Assembly: GCA_015067185.1 (NCBI GenBank)
Contig: SVMZ01000003.1
Span: 1 to 64,000, forward strand
Origin: Oscillospiraceae bacterium
Lineage (GTDB): Bacteria; Bacillota; Clostridia; Oscillospirales; Ruminococcaceae
Length of the DNA: 64,000 bases
Direction of reading: 5' to 3'
Every line of letters starts with the position of its first letter. Positions within the stretch are counted from its first letter, which is position 1. Below the pieces are notes generated by a model. That model had not been told where the DNA came from. It saw only the letters and a program-made list of their open reading frames with translations, and ran no database searches. Positions 50,168-57,530 of the stretch are shown here, piece after piece. A program made the translations under genes and the position numbers.

Positions 50168-50977
50168 ATGGCAGCTAAATTTGCTCATACAATTTGGCAG
50201 TGGGGTAGCGACAAAGAGAGCGTTATCACCGCTTGCAAAGACGTATCTGATGTAGGCTTCAAGTATTTTGAAAGCACCAAACCCTTTATCGATGTCTTCA
50301 AGAACGATAAGGCTGATCTGCGTGCTATCCTCGAAACCTATGATCTCACTCCGACAGGATGCTATTTCCACCTCAACGGCACCAAAGAGAACGATATCGA
50401 CGATGCTGAAGAGAAACTCCCCTTCATGCAGGAGTTCGGCATGCAGATCATGACCATCCAGGCAAAGGGTGTATTCGGCCGTGTTGCCAACCAGGAAGAG
50501 CTTGACTATGCTGTAAAGACCATCACCACCCTCGGCAAAATGTGCAAACCCTACGGCGTAAAACCCTGCGTACATATTCACTACAACTCCACCGTTATGA
50601 TCCCCAGAGATATGGACTTCATCATGCAGAACACCGATCCTGAAGAAATTTGGTTCTGCCCGGATACCGCTCACATCACCGCCGGCGGCGGCGACCCCGT
50701 AACCATGATCGGCAAGTATAAGGAAAGAGTCGGTTTCACCCATCTGAAGGACATTCTCACCGATTCCACCCTCCAGTCCGAAGGTATGGAAGAAGGTAAA
50801 GAGGTTTACTCCAACTTCCGTGAACTGGGTGAAGGAAACGTTGACTACAAGAGCGTTTTCGAAATCCTCAAGAGCGTTAATTACGATGGTTACCTCTGCG
50901 CAGAGCTTGACCGCAGCCGCTTTGGCAACAAGATCAGTGCTGAGATGAACATGAAGTTCCTCAAAGAGAATTGGTAA
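50168..50977 (+). CDS. Sugar phosphate isomerase/epimerase (TIM barrel), paralogue 1
   Basis: 269 residues, AP-endonuclease-2-type (xylose isomerase-like) barrel used by sugar and inositol isomerases, epimerases and dehydratases. Candidate metal/catalytic residues: Glu in KYFESTKP, His in CVHIHYN, Asp/His in FCPDTAHITAGGG, His in FTHLKDI and Glu in LCAELDRS. About four-fifths identical to the next gene with no gaps. GGAGG upstream; codon use (GCT/GTT/AAG) suggests strong expression. Closest thematic relatives are IolE-like inosose enzymes, but substrate is unknown. Confidence 0.83.
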   Translation: MAAKFAHTIWQWGSDKESVITACKDVSDVGFKYFESTKPFIDVFKNDKADLRAILETYDLTPTGCYFHLNGTKENDIDDAEEKLPFMQEFGMQIMTIQAKGVFGRVANQEELDYAVKTITTLGKMCKPYGVKPCVHIHYNSTVMIPRDMDFIMQNTDPEEIWFCPDTAHITAGGGDPVTMIGKYKERVGFTHLKDILTDSTLQSEGMEEGKEVYSNFRELGEGNVDYKSVFEILKSVNYDGYLCAELDRSRFGNKISAEMNMKFLKENW

Positions 50978-51026
50978 GCATTTATCACCAAATTGCCATA
51001 TTTTCTAAAATTCTTGTGCAAAACCC

Positions 51027-51056
51027 TTGACTTTAATTAGGTATACATAGTATAAT
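51027..51056 (+). promoter_or_regulatory. Promoter of the second isomerase paralogue
   Basis: TTGACT, 18-bp spacer, TATAAT. An inverted repeat TTAGGT (51037-51042) / ACCTAA (51059-51064) brackets the -10, different in sequence from the repeat at the first promoter. Confidence 0.75.
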
Positions 51057-51091
51057 TAACCTAAAGTATTTTTTTAAGGAGAGATTCCACA

Positions 51092-51901
51092 ATGGCAGCA
51101 AAATTCGCTTATACTATTTGGCAGTGGGGTGGCGACAAAGAGAGCGTCATCGCAGGTTGCAAAGAAGTATCCGAAGTAGGTTACAAGTATTTTGAGAGCA
51201 CCAAGCCCTTCATCGACGTTTTCAAGAACGATAAGGCTGAGCTCCGCTCCATCCTCGATACTTATGATCTGGCTCCCACCGGTGCATACTTCCACCTCAA
51301 CGGAACCAAAGAGAACGACCTCGACGACGTAGAGGCAAAGATCCCCTTCATGCTCGAGTTCGGTATGAAGCTCATGACCGTTCAGGCTGTTGGCGTATTC
51401 GGCCGTTCCGCTAACCAGGAAGAGCTCGACTATGCTCTGAAGACCATCACCCAGATTGGTAAGATCTGCAAACCCTACGGCATTAAGCCCTGCGTACATC
51501 CCCATTACAACACCACCGTTATGATCCCCAGCGATATCGATTTCATCATGCAGAACACTGATCCTGATGAAGTTTGGTTCTGCCCGGATACCGCTCACAT
51601 CACCGCTGGCGGCGGCAACGCAGCTGAGGTTGTTGAGAAGTATAAGAACCGTATCGGCTTTACCCACCTGAAGGACATCCTCACTGCTTCCAAGCTTGAG
51701 TCCGAAGGTATGGAAGAGGGTAAGGAAGTTTACTCCAACTTCCGTGAGCTCGGCGAAGGAAACGTTGACTATAAGAGCGTTTTCGAGAGCCTGAAGAGCA
51801 TTAACTATGACGGCTTCCTCTGCGCAGAGCTTGACCGCAGCCGCTTCGGCAACAAGATCAGTGCTGAGATGAGCATGAAGTTCCTCAAAGAGAACTGGTA
51901 A
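51092..51901 (+). CDS. Sugar phosphate isomerase/epimerase (TIM barrel), paralogue 2
   Basis: 269 residues, tandem duplicate of the preceding gene. All candidate active-site residues are conserved (KYFESTKP, CVHPHYN, FCPDTAHITAGGG, FTHLKDI, LCAELDRS). Differences concentrate in the first third and around 190-205, where paralogue 1 has GGDPVTMIGKYKERV and this one GGNAAEVVEKYKNRI. AAGGAG about 11 nt upstream. Own promoter, followed by a hairpin and then the DegT-type aminotransferase gene, so the three may share a pathway around a keto-sugar or inosose and its amino derivative (inference). Confidence 0.83.
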   Translation: MAAKFAYTIWQWGGDKESVIAGCKEVSEVGYKYFESTKPFIDVFKNDKAELRSILDTYDLAPTGAYFHLNGTKENDLDDVEAKIPFMLEFGMKLMTVQAVGVFGRSANQEELDYALKTITQIGKICKPYGIKPCVHPHYNTTVMIPSDIDFIMQNTDPDEVWFCPDTAHITAGGGNAAEVVEKYKNRIGFTHLKDILTASKLESEGMEEGKEVYSNFRELGEGNVDYKSVFESLKSINYDGFLCAELDRSRFGNKISAEMSMKFLKENW

Positions 51902-51924
51902 TCGCTTTCACTCATTGTTTTTAC

Positions 51925-51959
51925 AAGGCAGCGTATCATAATTTATGCTGCGCTGCCTT
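51925..51959 (+). terminator. Hairpin between isomerase 2 and aminotransferase genes
   Basis: Stem AAGGCAGCG / CGCTGCCTT with a weak inner repeat and only a short T tail. Probably a partial terminator allowing read-through. Confidence 0.5.
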
Positions 51960-51994
51960 TCAATCAGAAATTATTTTGATCGGAGGATTTTACC

Positions 51995-53158
51995 ATGTAT
52001 AGAATGGGTCAAGAAGAACTCGATGCCATGAAACGTGCAATGGATACCAAGCAGCTTTTCCGTGGCAATGAAATCGCAGCTTTTGAGCATGAGCTCGCAG
52101 AAGTTATCGGAACCAAACACGCTCTCGCTGTTTCCGGCGGTACCGGCGCTCTGATCGCTGCTATGGTCGGCGCAGGCATCGGCCCTGGCGACGAAGTTAT
52201 CGTTCCCGGTTACACCTTCATGGCTACCGCTATGGCAGTTCTCGCTACCGGCGCTATCCCCGTACTTGCTGAGTGCGACGAGACCTGCACCATCGACGTA
52301 GAAGACGTTGAGAAGAAGATCACCAAATACACCAAGGCTGTTGCTCCTGTTCACATCTGCGGCTTCCCCGCTAACCTGGACGGACTCAAGGCTCTCGCTG
52401 ACAAGTATGGCATCCTGATCATCGAAGATGCATGCCAGGCTGACGGTGGTAGCTATAAGGGCCAGCGCCTCGGCAGCATCGGTGATGCTGGTGCTTTCAG
52501 CTTCAACTTCTTCAAAGTCATCTCCTTCGGTGAAGGCGGCGGCGTTGTTACCAATAACGATAAGATCTATGAGCGTGCTCTCATCTATCACGATGGCGGC
52601 GCTGCTTTCCGTCCCTATGCCGGCGAGCTTCATGAGCCCGTATTCTGCGGCACTCAGCTTCGCGTTGGCGAGCTCTTCGGCGCTTTCATGCGTGTACAGC
52701 TCACCCGTATGGATGGCATCCTGAACGATCTCCGTGCAGTTAAGAAGCTCATCATGAGCGCTCTCAGCGGCGTAGAAGGTATTGCATTTGCTCCTTCTCA
52801 CGACATCGAGGGTGACTGCGGCACCACTCTTCCCTTCCGTTTCGCTACCGAAGAGAAGGCAAGAGATTTTGCTGCTAAGATCTCCGGTACTGTTAACGGC
52901 TGGCTGCCCATCGACAGCGGTAAGCACGTTTACTACAACTGGGATCCCGTCATCGCTCAGCGCGGTGGTCACTGCGACGCTGTTAACCCCTATCTCATGC
53001 CCCAGAACGCTAACCTCAACCTCACCAAGTATGACAAGAACAGCCTGCCCAAGACCAACGACATCCTCTCCCGCACTGTTTATATCTCCCTCAATCCTGA
53101 CTGGGATATCAACAAGATCAACGAGATCGTTGACGCCTGCAAAGCTGCTGTTAAATAA
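51995..53158 (+). CDS. DegT/DnrJ/EryC1/StrS-family PLP aminotransferase
   Basis: 387 residues. PLP-dependent amination of a keto-sugar or keto-inositol. Motifs: FEHELAEVIGTKHALAVSGGTGAL (cofactor phosphate loop), PGYTFMATAMAVL, EDACQADGGSYKG (Asp pairing with the pyridine N) and FSFNFFKVISFGEGGGVVTN, where the Lys is the Schiff-base residue. CGGAGG upstream. It has the same high-expression codon style as the two isomerases before it. A perfect terminator follows. The family includes glutamine:scyllo-inosose aminotransferases, which would fit inositol-type isomerases, but no diagnostic residue decides this. Confidence 0.88.
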   Translation: MYRMGQEELDAMKRAMDTKQLFRGNEIAAFEHELAEVIGTKHALAVSGGTGALIAAMVGAGIGPGDEVIVPGYTFMATAMAVLATGAIPVLAECDETCTIDVEDVEKKITKYTKAVAPVHICGFPANLDGLKALADKYGILIIEDACQADGGSYKGQRLGSIGDAGAFSFNFFKVISFGEGGGVVTNNDKIYERALIYHDGGAAFRPYAGELHEPVFCGTQLRVGELFGAFMRVQLTRMDGILNDLRAVKKLIMSALSGVEGIAFAPSHDIEGDCGTTLPFRFATEEKARDFAAKISGTVNGWLPIDSGKHVYYNWDPVIAQRGGHCDAVNPYLMPQNANLNLTKYDKNSLPKTNDILSRTVYISLNPDWDINKINEIVDACKAAVK

Positions 53159-53196
53159 TTAAGAGGTTATTATCTCTTAAATTAGCGTAAAGCTTC

Positions 53197-53237
53197 AACC
53201 TCCGCAACAGTACAACCTGTTGCGGAGGTTTTTTTAT
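53197..53237 (+). terminator. Terminator of the isomerase/aminotransferase genes
   Basis: 14-bp perfect stem AACCTCCGCAACAG / CTGTTGCGGAGGTT, 6-base loop, then seven T. Confidence 0.92.
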
Positions 53238-53265
53238 TTCTCGTCCCAATAACACTCCCTTATAA

Positions 53266-53308
53266 AGCTGACAGCGGAAAAACACTCTTTGTTCTTCCGC
53301 TGTCAGCT
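53266..53308 (-). terminator. Terminator of the TIM-barrel-like enzyme gene
   Basis: 14-bp perfect stem AGCTGACAGCGGAA / TTCCGCTGTCAGCT, 42 bases past the stop on the minus strand. The T tail is weak. Confidence 0.7.
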
Positions 53309-53349
53309 CTATATATTGTTCTTTTGTTCTATTGCCGAAAAACTGATTA

Positions 53350-55428
53350 TCACGCAAGATAAACATCCACAATGCTGACACCGCCGGGCTGCAGAGTAAT
53401 TTCAAAACCATGCTTTTCGGTGACTTTCCCAAAGATATGATGCAATTTTCCTGTTGGCTGCTCCACATATCTGGGAGGCAGCACCGGGTATTTACTTATT
53501 ATTTTTACATCTTTAAGTTCCCCGCTCTTTGCCTTTACAAAAACTCTGTGCATCTTATCTTCGTGGTCATTAAATAAATACATCCGGTATGCCCCATCCG
53601 GCATCTGCATCACCATGTTGGGTCTGTTTATTGTAAATGGGCAATCGTTTATCTCCTGCAGCAGTACAGCCATCGCTTTGACAAAACCTGACGTTACCTT
53701 TGAGAATACAAGAGTCTCCACCAATGTATAATCGAAGGGTTCCGGCGTGTCTCTCAAGTTACCTTCCAGATTGGGAGTCCCATCATCCTCGGCCAAAAGC
53801 CTTTCCATTTCTTCTTTTACCTCATCCGATACGCTGCAGCCAAAAGCAAAAACAGTCATCGGGTAACTGCTGAACGAATCATGGATACAGATTACAGGCT
53901 CTATTCCATATTCTTTCGGATCAAATGCAGGAGAAGCGGTGCAGAATACGCTTCCACGATCATAGGATGCTATCATTTTCTGCTCATCTTCACTCAGCAT
54001 ATCAAAATTGGGAACAACCAGGGTACCGCTATAGTTGGCAATTCCCTCCGGCCGTACCGTTGCCGCACAGTGCACTCCCGCTATTGCCAGCTCATAGAAC
54101 AGCTTAAACGGCGTCCAGCGGCGGGTATAGATATACTCGTGCAGCATTCCCTGATGGGCATGATCCGACCACAGCATAGCAGGAGACACAACCCTTTGCG
54201 GTTTCGTCGTAAGCGCAATCTCCAATCGCTCTTTTTCCCATGCCCAGTCTGTTGCACTGATTCCATCACCAAGGCACAGGAAATATCCCTCCAATGCTCT
54301 GGATATACCTTCCCCATCCACCAGCTGATATGCCATCAGCGTGTACATATCCCTCTCATGCTGACATGGTTTAAAATGTATGGCACTCCATTCCTCTGTT
54401 GAATCCTGCAACCCCAGCATAGATACCAGATGTCCCTTGGGCAGATGGGCAGCCGTTGTCGGTGCAATTGCCATATAACGATGGAAACGGGACGGTCTGT
54501 CATCTGCGCCCTGTACATAAACACTGGTAGGCAGAATATTGGCGGTAATATAGTCCACTCCCGCATTCACGATGCGGTTCAAATCAATACCATTGCAATA
54601 GAGCGTTTCAAAAGGATCGGTACAATACATTCCAAGGACAAGAACCTCTTTTCCGATGGCATGCACGCGGTCACACAACTTCTTGAAAAAGATCTCCCAA
54701 CGCCATGCATTGAACTCCACCCACTCTTCTCTCAGATAGGTGTAGATATAATCTGAGCGCCGTATCTCTGCTTCTGCATCATCACACCCCATTGTCAATG
54801 CAATCTCATCCGGTAAAATCACTTTTGCGTGATCGATAAATTGTCCCACATAGTCAGTGGAAAAATCAAAATTGCGCAGAATTCCCGGTTTCGCAGGACA
54901 TAGGGCATCCGACATATGAATTCCCTGCATGTCATAATCCTGCAATGTCTGGCATACCTTATCTATGAAAAAATCCTCATAGTAACTGCCATCCTGAAAG
55001 CGTTTAAGTATGAAATGAGAATGTGCCTTCGCAGCACCGCCACGATCGTGAAGCCGGACTTCTGGATGATCCGTTATCCACTCTCTGTGAAATGCATTAC
55101 CCATCTCAATCCCAAAAACGCCTCCATACAGGCAGGATCCTCTTTTCCTCAGGTTAGCCGATAACTCGCGCAGCGCATAATTGGTCCACGGCTGACGTTC
55201 CCGTTCGGTATTACGGGGAACCCCCCAATAAGAACAGTTATCTGCAGGAAGCTCATATTCCTCATCCATTCCGCGGTGCTGATGGTAAAAATCCGGATGG
55301 CACAACAATGCACATGCACCCTCCGGCACAAATCCGGTTTGGTTCAAAAAGCGATCCACACCTCTGTCCGGATCATTCATATCAAATCCCAACAAATTCA
55401 TCCAAATGATAACTTTTCCGTCTTTCAT
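53350..55428 (-). CDS. Large putative glycosidase-like enzyme, unclassified
   Basis: 692 residues, no signal peptide. I do not recognise the family. The first two thirds reads like a (beta/alpha)8 barrel, with strand-end motifs GIHMSDALC, EVLVLGMYCTDP, VDYITANILPTSVY and HLVSMLGLQD. A flavodoxin/glutaminase-like middle region follows (GTLVVPNFDMLSEDEQKMI), and then a C-terminal beta domain (YRMYLFNDHEDKMHRV to the end). This barrel, middle domain and beta domain order recalls GH42-type beta-galactosidases, but no catalytic Glu pair is certain. ATG 55428 is preferred; GGAGGAG precedes it, inside the longer TTG-started frame. Upstream is the PutP-type symporter in the same direction. Confidence 0.6.
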   Translation of the reverse strand: MKDGKVIIWMNLLGFDMNDPDRGVDRFLNQTGFVPEGACALLCHPDFYHQHRGMDEEYELPADNCSYWGVPRNTERERQPWTNYALRELSANLRKRGSCLYGGVFGIEMGNAFHREWITDHPEVRLHDRGGAAKAHSHFILKRFQDGSYYEDFFIDKVCQTLQDYDMQGIHMSDALCPAKPGILRNFDFSTDYVGQFIDHAKVILPDEIALTMGCDDAEAEIRRSDYIYTYLREEWVEFNAWRWEIFFKKLCDRVHAIGKEVLVLGMYCTDPFETLYCNGIDLNRIVNAGVDYITANILPTSVYVQGADDRPSRFHRYMAIAPTTAAHLPKGHLVSMLGLQDSTEEWSAIHFKPCQHERDMYTLMAYQLVDGEGISRALEGYFLCLGDGISATDWAWEKERLEIALTTKPQRVVSPAMLWSDHAHQGMLHEYIYTRRWTPFKLFYELAIAGVHCAATVRPEGIANYSGTLVVPNFDMLSEDEQKMIASYDRGSVFCTASPAFDPKEYGIEPVICIHDSFSSYPMTVFAFGCSVSDEVKEEMERLLAEDDGTPNLEGNLRDTPEPFDYTLVETLVFSKVTSGFVKAMAVLLQEINDCPFTINRPNMVMQMPDGAYRMYLFNDHEDKMHRVFVKAKSGELKDVKIISKYPVLPPRYVEQPTGKLHHIFGKVTEKHGFEITLQPGGVSIVDVYLA

Positions 55429-55565
55429 ATTTATGCTCTCCTCCAAACAAAAATCTCTTTTGTTTTTATCTTACCGTCTCCCATCGCTCTTTACAACCCA
55501 ATATTTTCTTTTCGCATCTTAAAATCTTCTTAAAAATCATTTTCTCTGCAAACTTTTATGATACC

Positions 55566-55598
55566 AAAAGCGGATCGCCCATCAGAGCGATCCGCTTT
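55566..55598 (-). terminator. Terminator of the PutP-type symporter gene
   Basis: 12-bp stem AAAGCGGATCGC / GCGATCCGCTTT, loop 8, followed by TTTTGG on the minus strand. Confidence 0.8.
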
Positions 55599-55623
55599 CA
55601 CTACTTTTTTTGTTTGTAAAGGA

Positions 55624-57192
55624 TTATTCCAATCCGACACCGTTCTTAACAGCCTCGAAATCCTCTTCAACTTCTTTGGAGGGAGGAGCAGTCAGGAGGG
55701 ATACAACAACAATGCAGATGATAGAGAAGATGAATGCCGGAAGCAGCTCATAGATGGCGAAAACGCCGCCGATCTTACTGATAACCAGCTTCCACAGGAA
55801 TACCATACCAGCACCGCTTACCATACCGGCAATAGCGCCTGCACGGTTGATACGCTTCCAGAACAGGGACATAACCATGAGCGGTCCGAATGTTGCACCG
55901 AATCCGGCCCAGGCGAAGGAAACGACCTTAAAGATAACGCTGTTTTCATCCAGAGCGATGACTGCCGCAATGACTGCGATAACAAGAAGAGTAATTCTGG
56001 AAACCACCATAACCTTCTTGTCGCTGGCATCCTTCTTGCAGACACCCTGGTAGATGTTCTTTGCAACGGCAGATGCTGCAATGAGCAGATAGGAGTCGGA
56101 AGAACTGATGGTAGCAGCCAGAATACCTGCCATAACAAAACCGGCAAGCAGCGGGGGCAGATAGCTGGTAGAGAGGGTGATGAAGATGTTCTCAGATGCA
56201 GAAGCAGTCAGATGCTCTACCGGGAATACGGAACGGCCGACAATACCAATGAATACGGCAACAGCGAGGGAGATGACAACCCAAATCATAGCGATTCTTC
56301 TGGAACGGGTAAGCTCTTCTTCTTTGCGGATTGCCATAAAGCGGAGCAGTACCTGCGGCATACCGAAGTAACCGAGACCCCATGCCATCATGGAGCATAC
56401 GCTCAGCAGACCGTACTTTTTCGCCTCACCAAATACGGGGGCACCGTTTTCTACAAGCTGTTTGCCTGCTTCATCCACGGTGGGAGCAGCCAGACCAAAG
56501 AACTCAAAGAATCCGGGGATCGACTTTGCATTCTCCATAACAGCGCTCAGACCGCCGGCCTTCACGGTGCTGATGATAACAATAACTGTCAGTGCAATAA
56601 TCATAACAATACTCTGCATAAAATCGGATGCACTTTCTGCAAGGAATCCGCCGAGCAGGGTATAGAGAAGAACGAATACAACACCGACAAGCATCATAGA
56701 GATGTAGGATGTACCAAACAGAGCGGAGAACAGCTTGCCGCAGGTTACGAAGCAGCTTGCTGCATAAACGGTAAAGAAGATCAGAATAAAGGCAGCAGCC
56801 AGGGTCATGATCCACTTTTTCTTCTCTCTGAAACGGTTGGAGAAAAACTCCGGCAAAGTGATGGAGTTATTGGCTCTGATGCTGTAGCGGCGAAGACGCT
56901 TGGAAACGATCAGCCAGTTCAGGTATGTACCCACTGCAAGACCGATTGCTGTCCATGCTGCGTCAGCAAGTCCGCACCAATATGCTACACCAGGAAGACC
57001 CATAAGCAGCCAGCCGCTCATATCCGATGCTTCGGCACTCATTGCTGTTACCCAAGGTCCCAGACTGCGTCCGCCCAGGAAATAGTTCTCCGAGTTTTTG
57101 TTTGCTCTTTTGGCAAATACTACGCCAATCACGATAACTGCTGCCATATAAATGACCATAGCTATCAGGATTTGCACCGTATTTCCATTCAT
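55624..57192 (-). CDS. Sodium/solute symporter (SSS family, PutP-like)
   Basis: Na+-coupled uptake, by homology of proline. 522 residues with about 13 transmembrane helices. PutP-like segments: FLGGRSLGPWVTAMSAEASDMSGW (Na+ site helix), NSITLPEFFSNRF, GGFLAESASDFMQS and FVMAGILAATISSSDSYLL (Ser/Thr Na+ ligands). GAGGAGG is 8 nt before the ATG. Substrate assignment to proline rests on overall resemblance; other SSS substrates are possible. It is preceded by a promoter, a leader of about 130 bases and a strong terminator hairpin, then the gene, suggesting attenuation control. Confidence 0.9.
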   Translation of the reverse strand: MNGNTVQILIAMVIYMAAVIVIGVVFAKRANKNSENYFLGGRSLGPWVTAMSAEASDMSGWLLMGLPGVAYWCGLADAAWTAIGLAVGTYLNWLIVSKRLRRYSIRANNSITLPEFFSNRFREKKKWIMTLAAAFILIFFTVYAASCFVTCGKLFSALFGTSYISMMLVGVVFVLLYTLLGGFLAESASDFMQSIVMIIALTVIVIISTVKAGGLSAVMENAKSIPGFFEFFGLAAPTVDEAGKQLVENGAPVFGEAKKYGLLSVCSMMAWGLGYFGMPQVLLRFMAIRKEEELTRSRRIAMIWVVISLAVAVFIGIVGRSVFPVEHLTASASENIFITLSTSYLPPLLAGFVMAGILAATISSSDSYLLIAASAVAKNIYQGVCKKDASDKKVMVVSRITLLVIAVIAAVIALDENSVIFKVVSFAWAGFGATFGPLMVMSLFWKRINRAGAIAGMVSGAGMVFLWKLVISKIGGVFAIYELLPAFIFSIICIVVVSLLTAPPSKEVEEDFEAVKNGVGLE

Positions 57193-57288
57193 ACGATAAC
57201 CTCCTCAATACGCTTCTGCAACTTTTATTGCAAAACTTTTCTTTTGTAATGAATAAAAGCACCAGCACACGAAAGTCTGATTTATATA

Positions 57289-57324
57289 AAAACACCCGGA
57301 GACCGGAGTGTCTCCGGGTGTTTT
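57289..57324 (-). terminator. Strong hairpin terminator in the leader of the putP-type gene
   Basis: 15-bp perfect stem AAAACACCCGGAGAC / GTCTCCGGGTGTTTT, 6-base loop, followed by further T on the minus strand. The loop contains ACTCCG, so CCGGAG can pair with either of two partners, a possible switch. Confidence 0.8.
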
Positions 57325-57426
57325 CATCGGCAACAGATATCCGTATCATCTTCAAAACCGCTCATCAATAACACATACATTATTCATGCATAGTCTTCCA
57401 TATTACTCTTATCCACTATTAGGAAT

Positions 57427-57455
57427 ATTATAAACTGTTTCATCGTATTTTTCAA
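57427..57455 (-). promoter_or_regulatory. Promoter upstream of the putP-type leader
   Basis: Minus strand TTGAAA, 17-bp spacer, TATAAT. It lies in the 338-base gap between sbcC and the putP-type gene; transcription would start near 57420. Confidence 0.75.
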
Positions 57456-57530
57456 GATATTTTTACAAATTAAATCGAGAAAGTTTTAAAAAACAGCTTT
57501 TGTAGATATCGGCACACACAGCACAGTCCG

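Noticed and set aside
55558-57249. 563-codon open frame antisense to the putP-type gene
   Set aside because: His/Cys/Asn-rich nonsense composition typical of a reverse-strand shadow of a membrane protein gene.
56963-57355. Open frame on the minus strand running from the putP leader into putP
   Set aside because: Starts before the terminator hairpin, lacks a ribosome binding site and runs out of frame into putP; any leader peptide here is unsupported.
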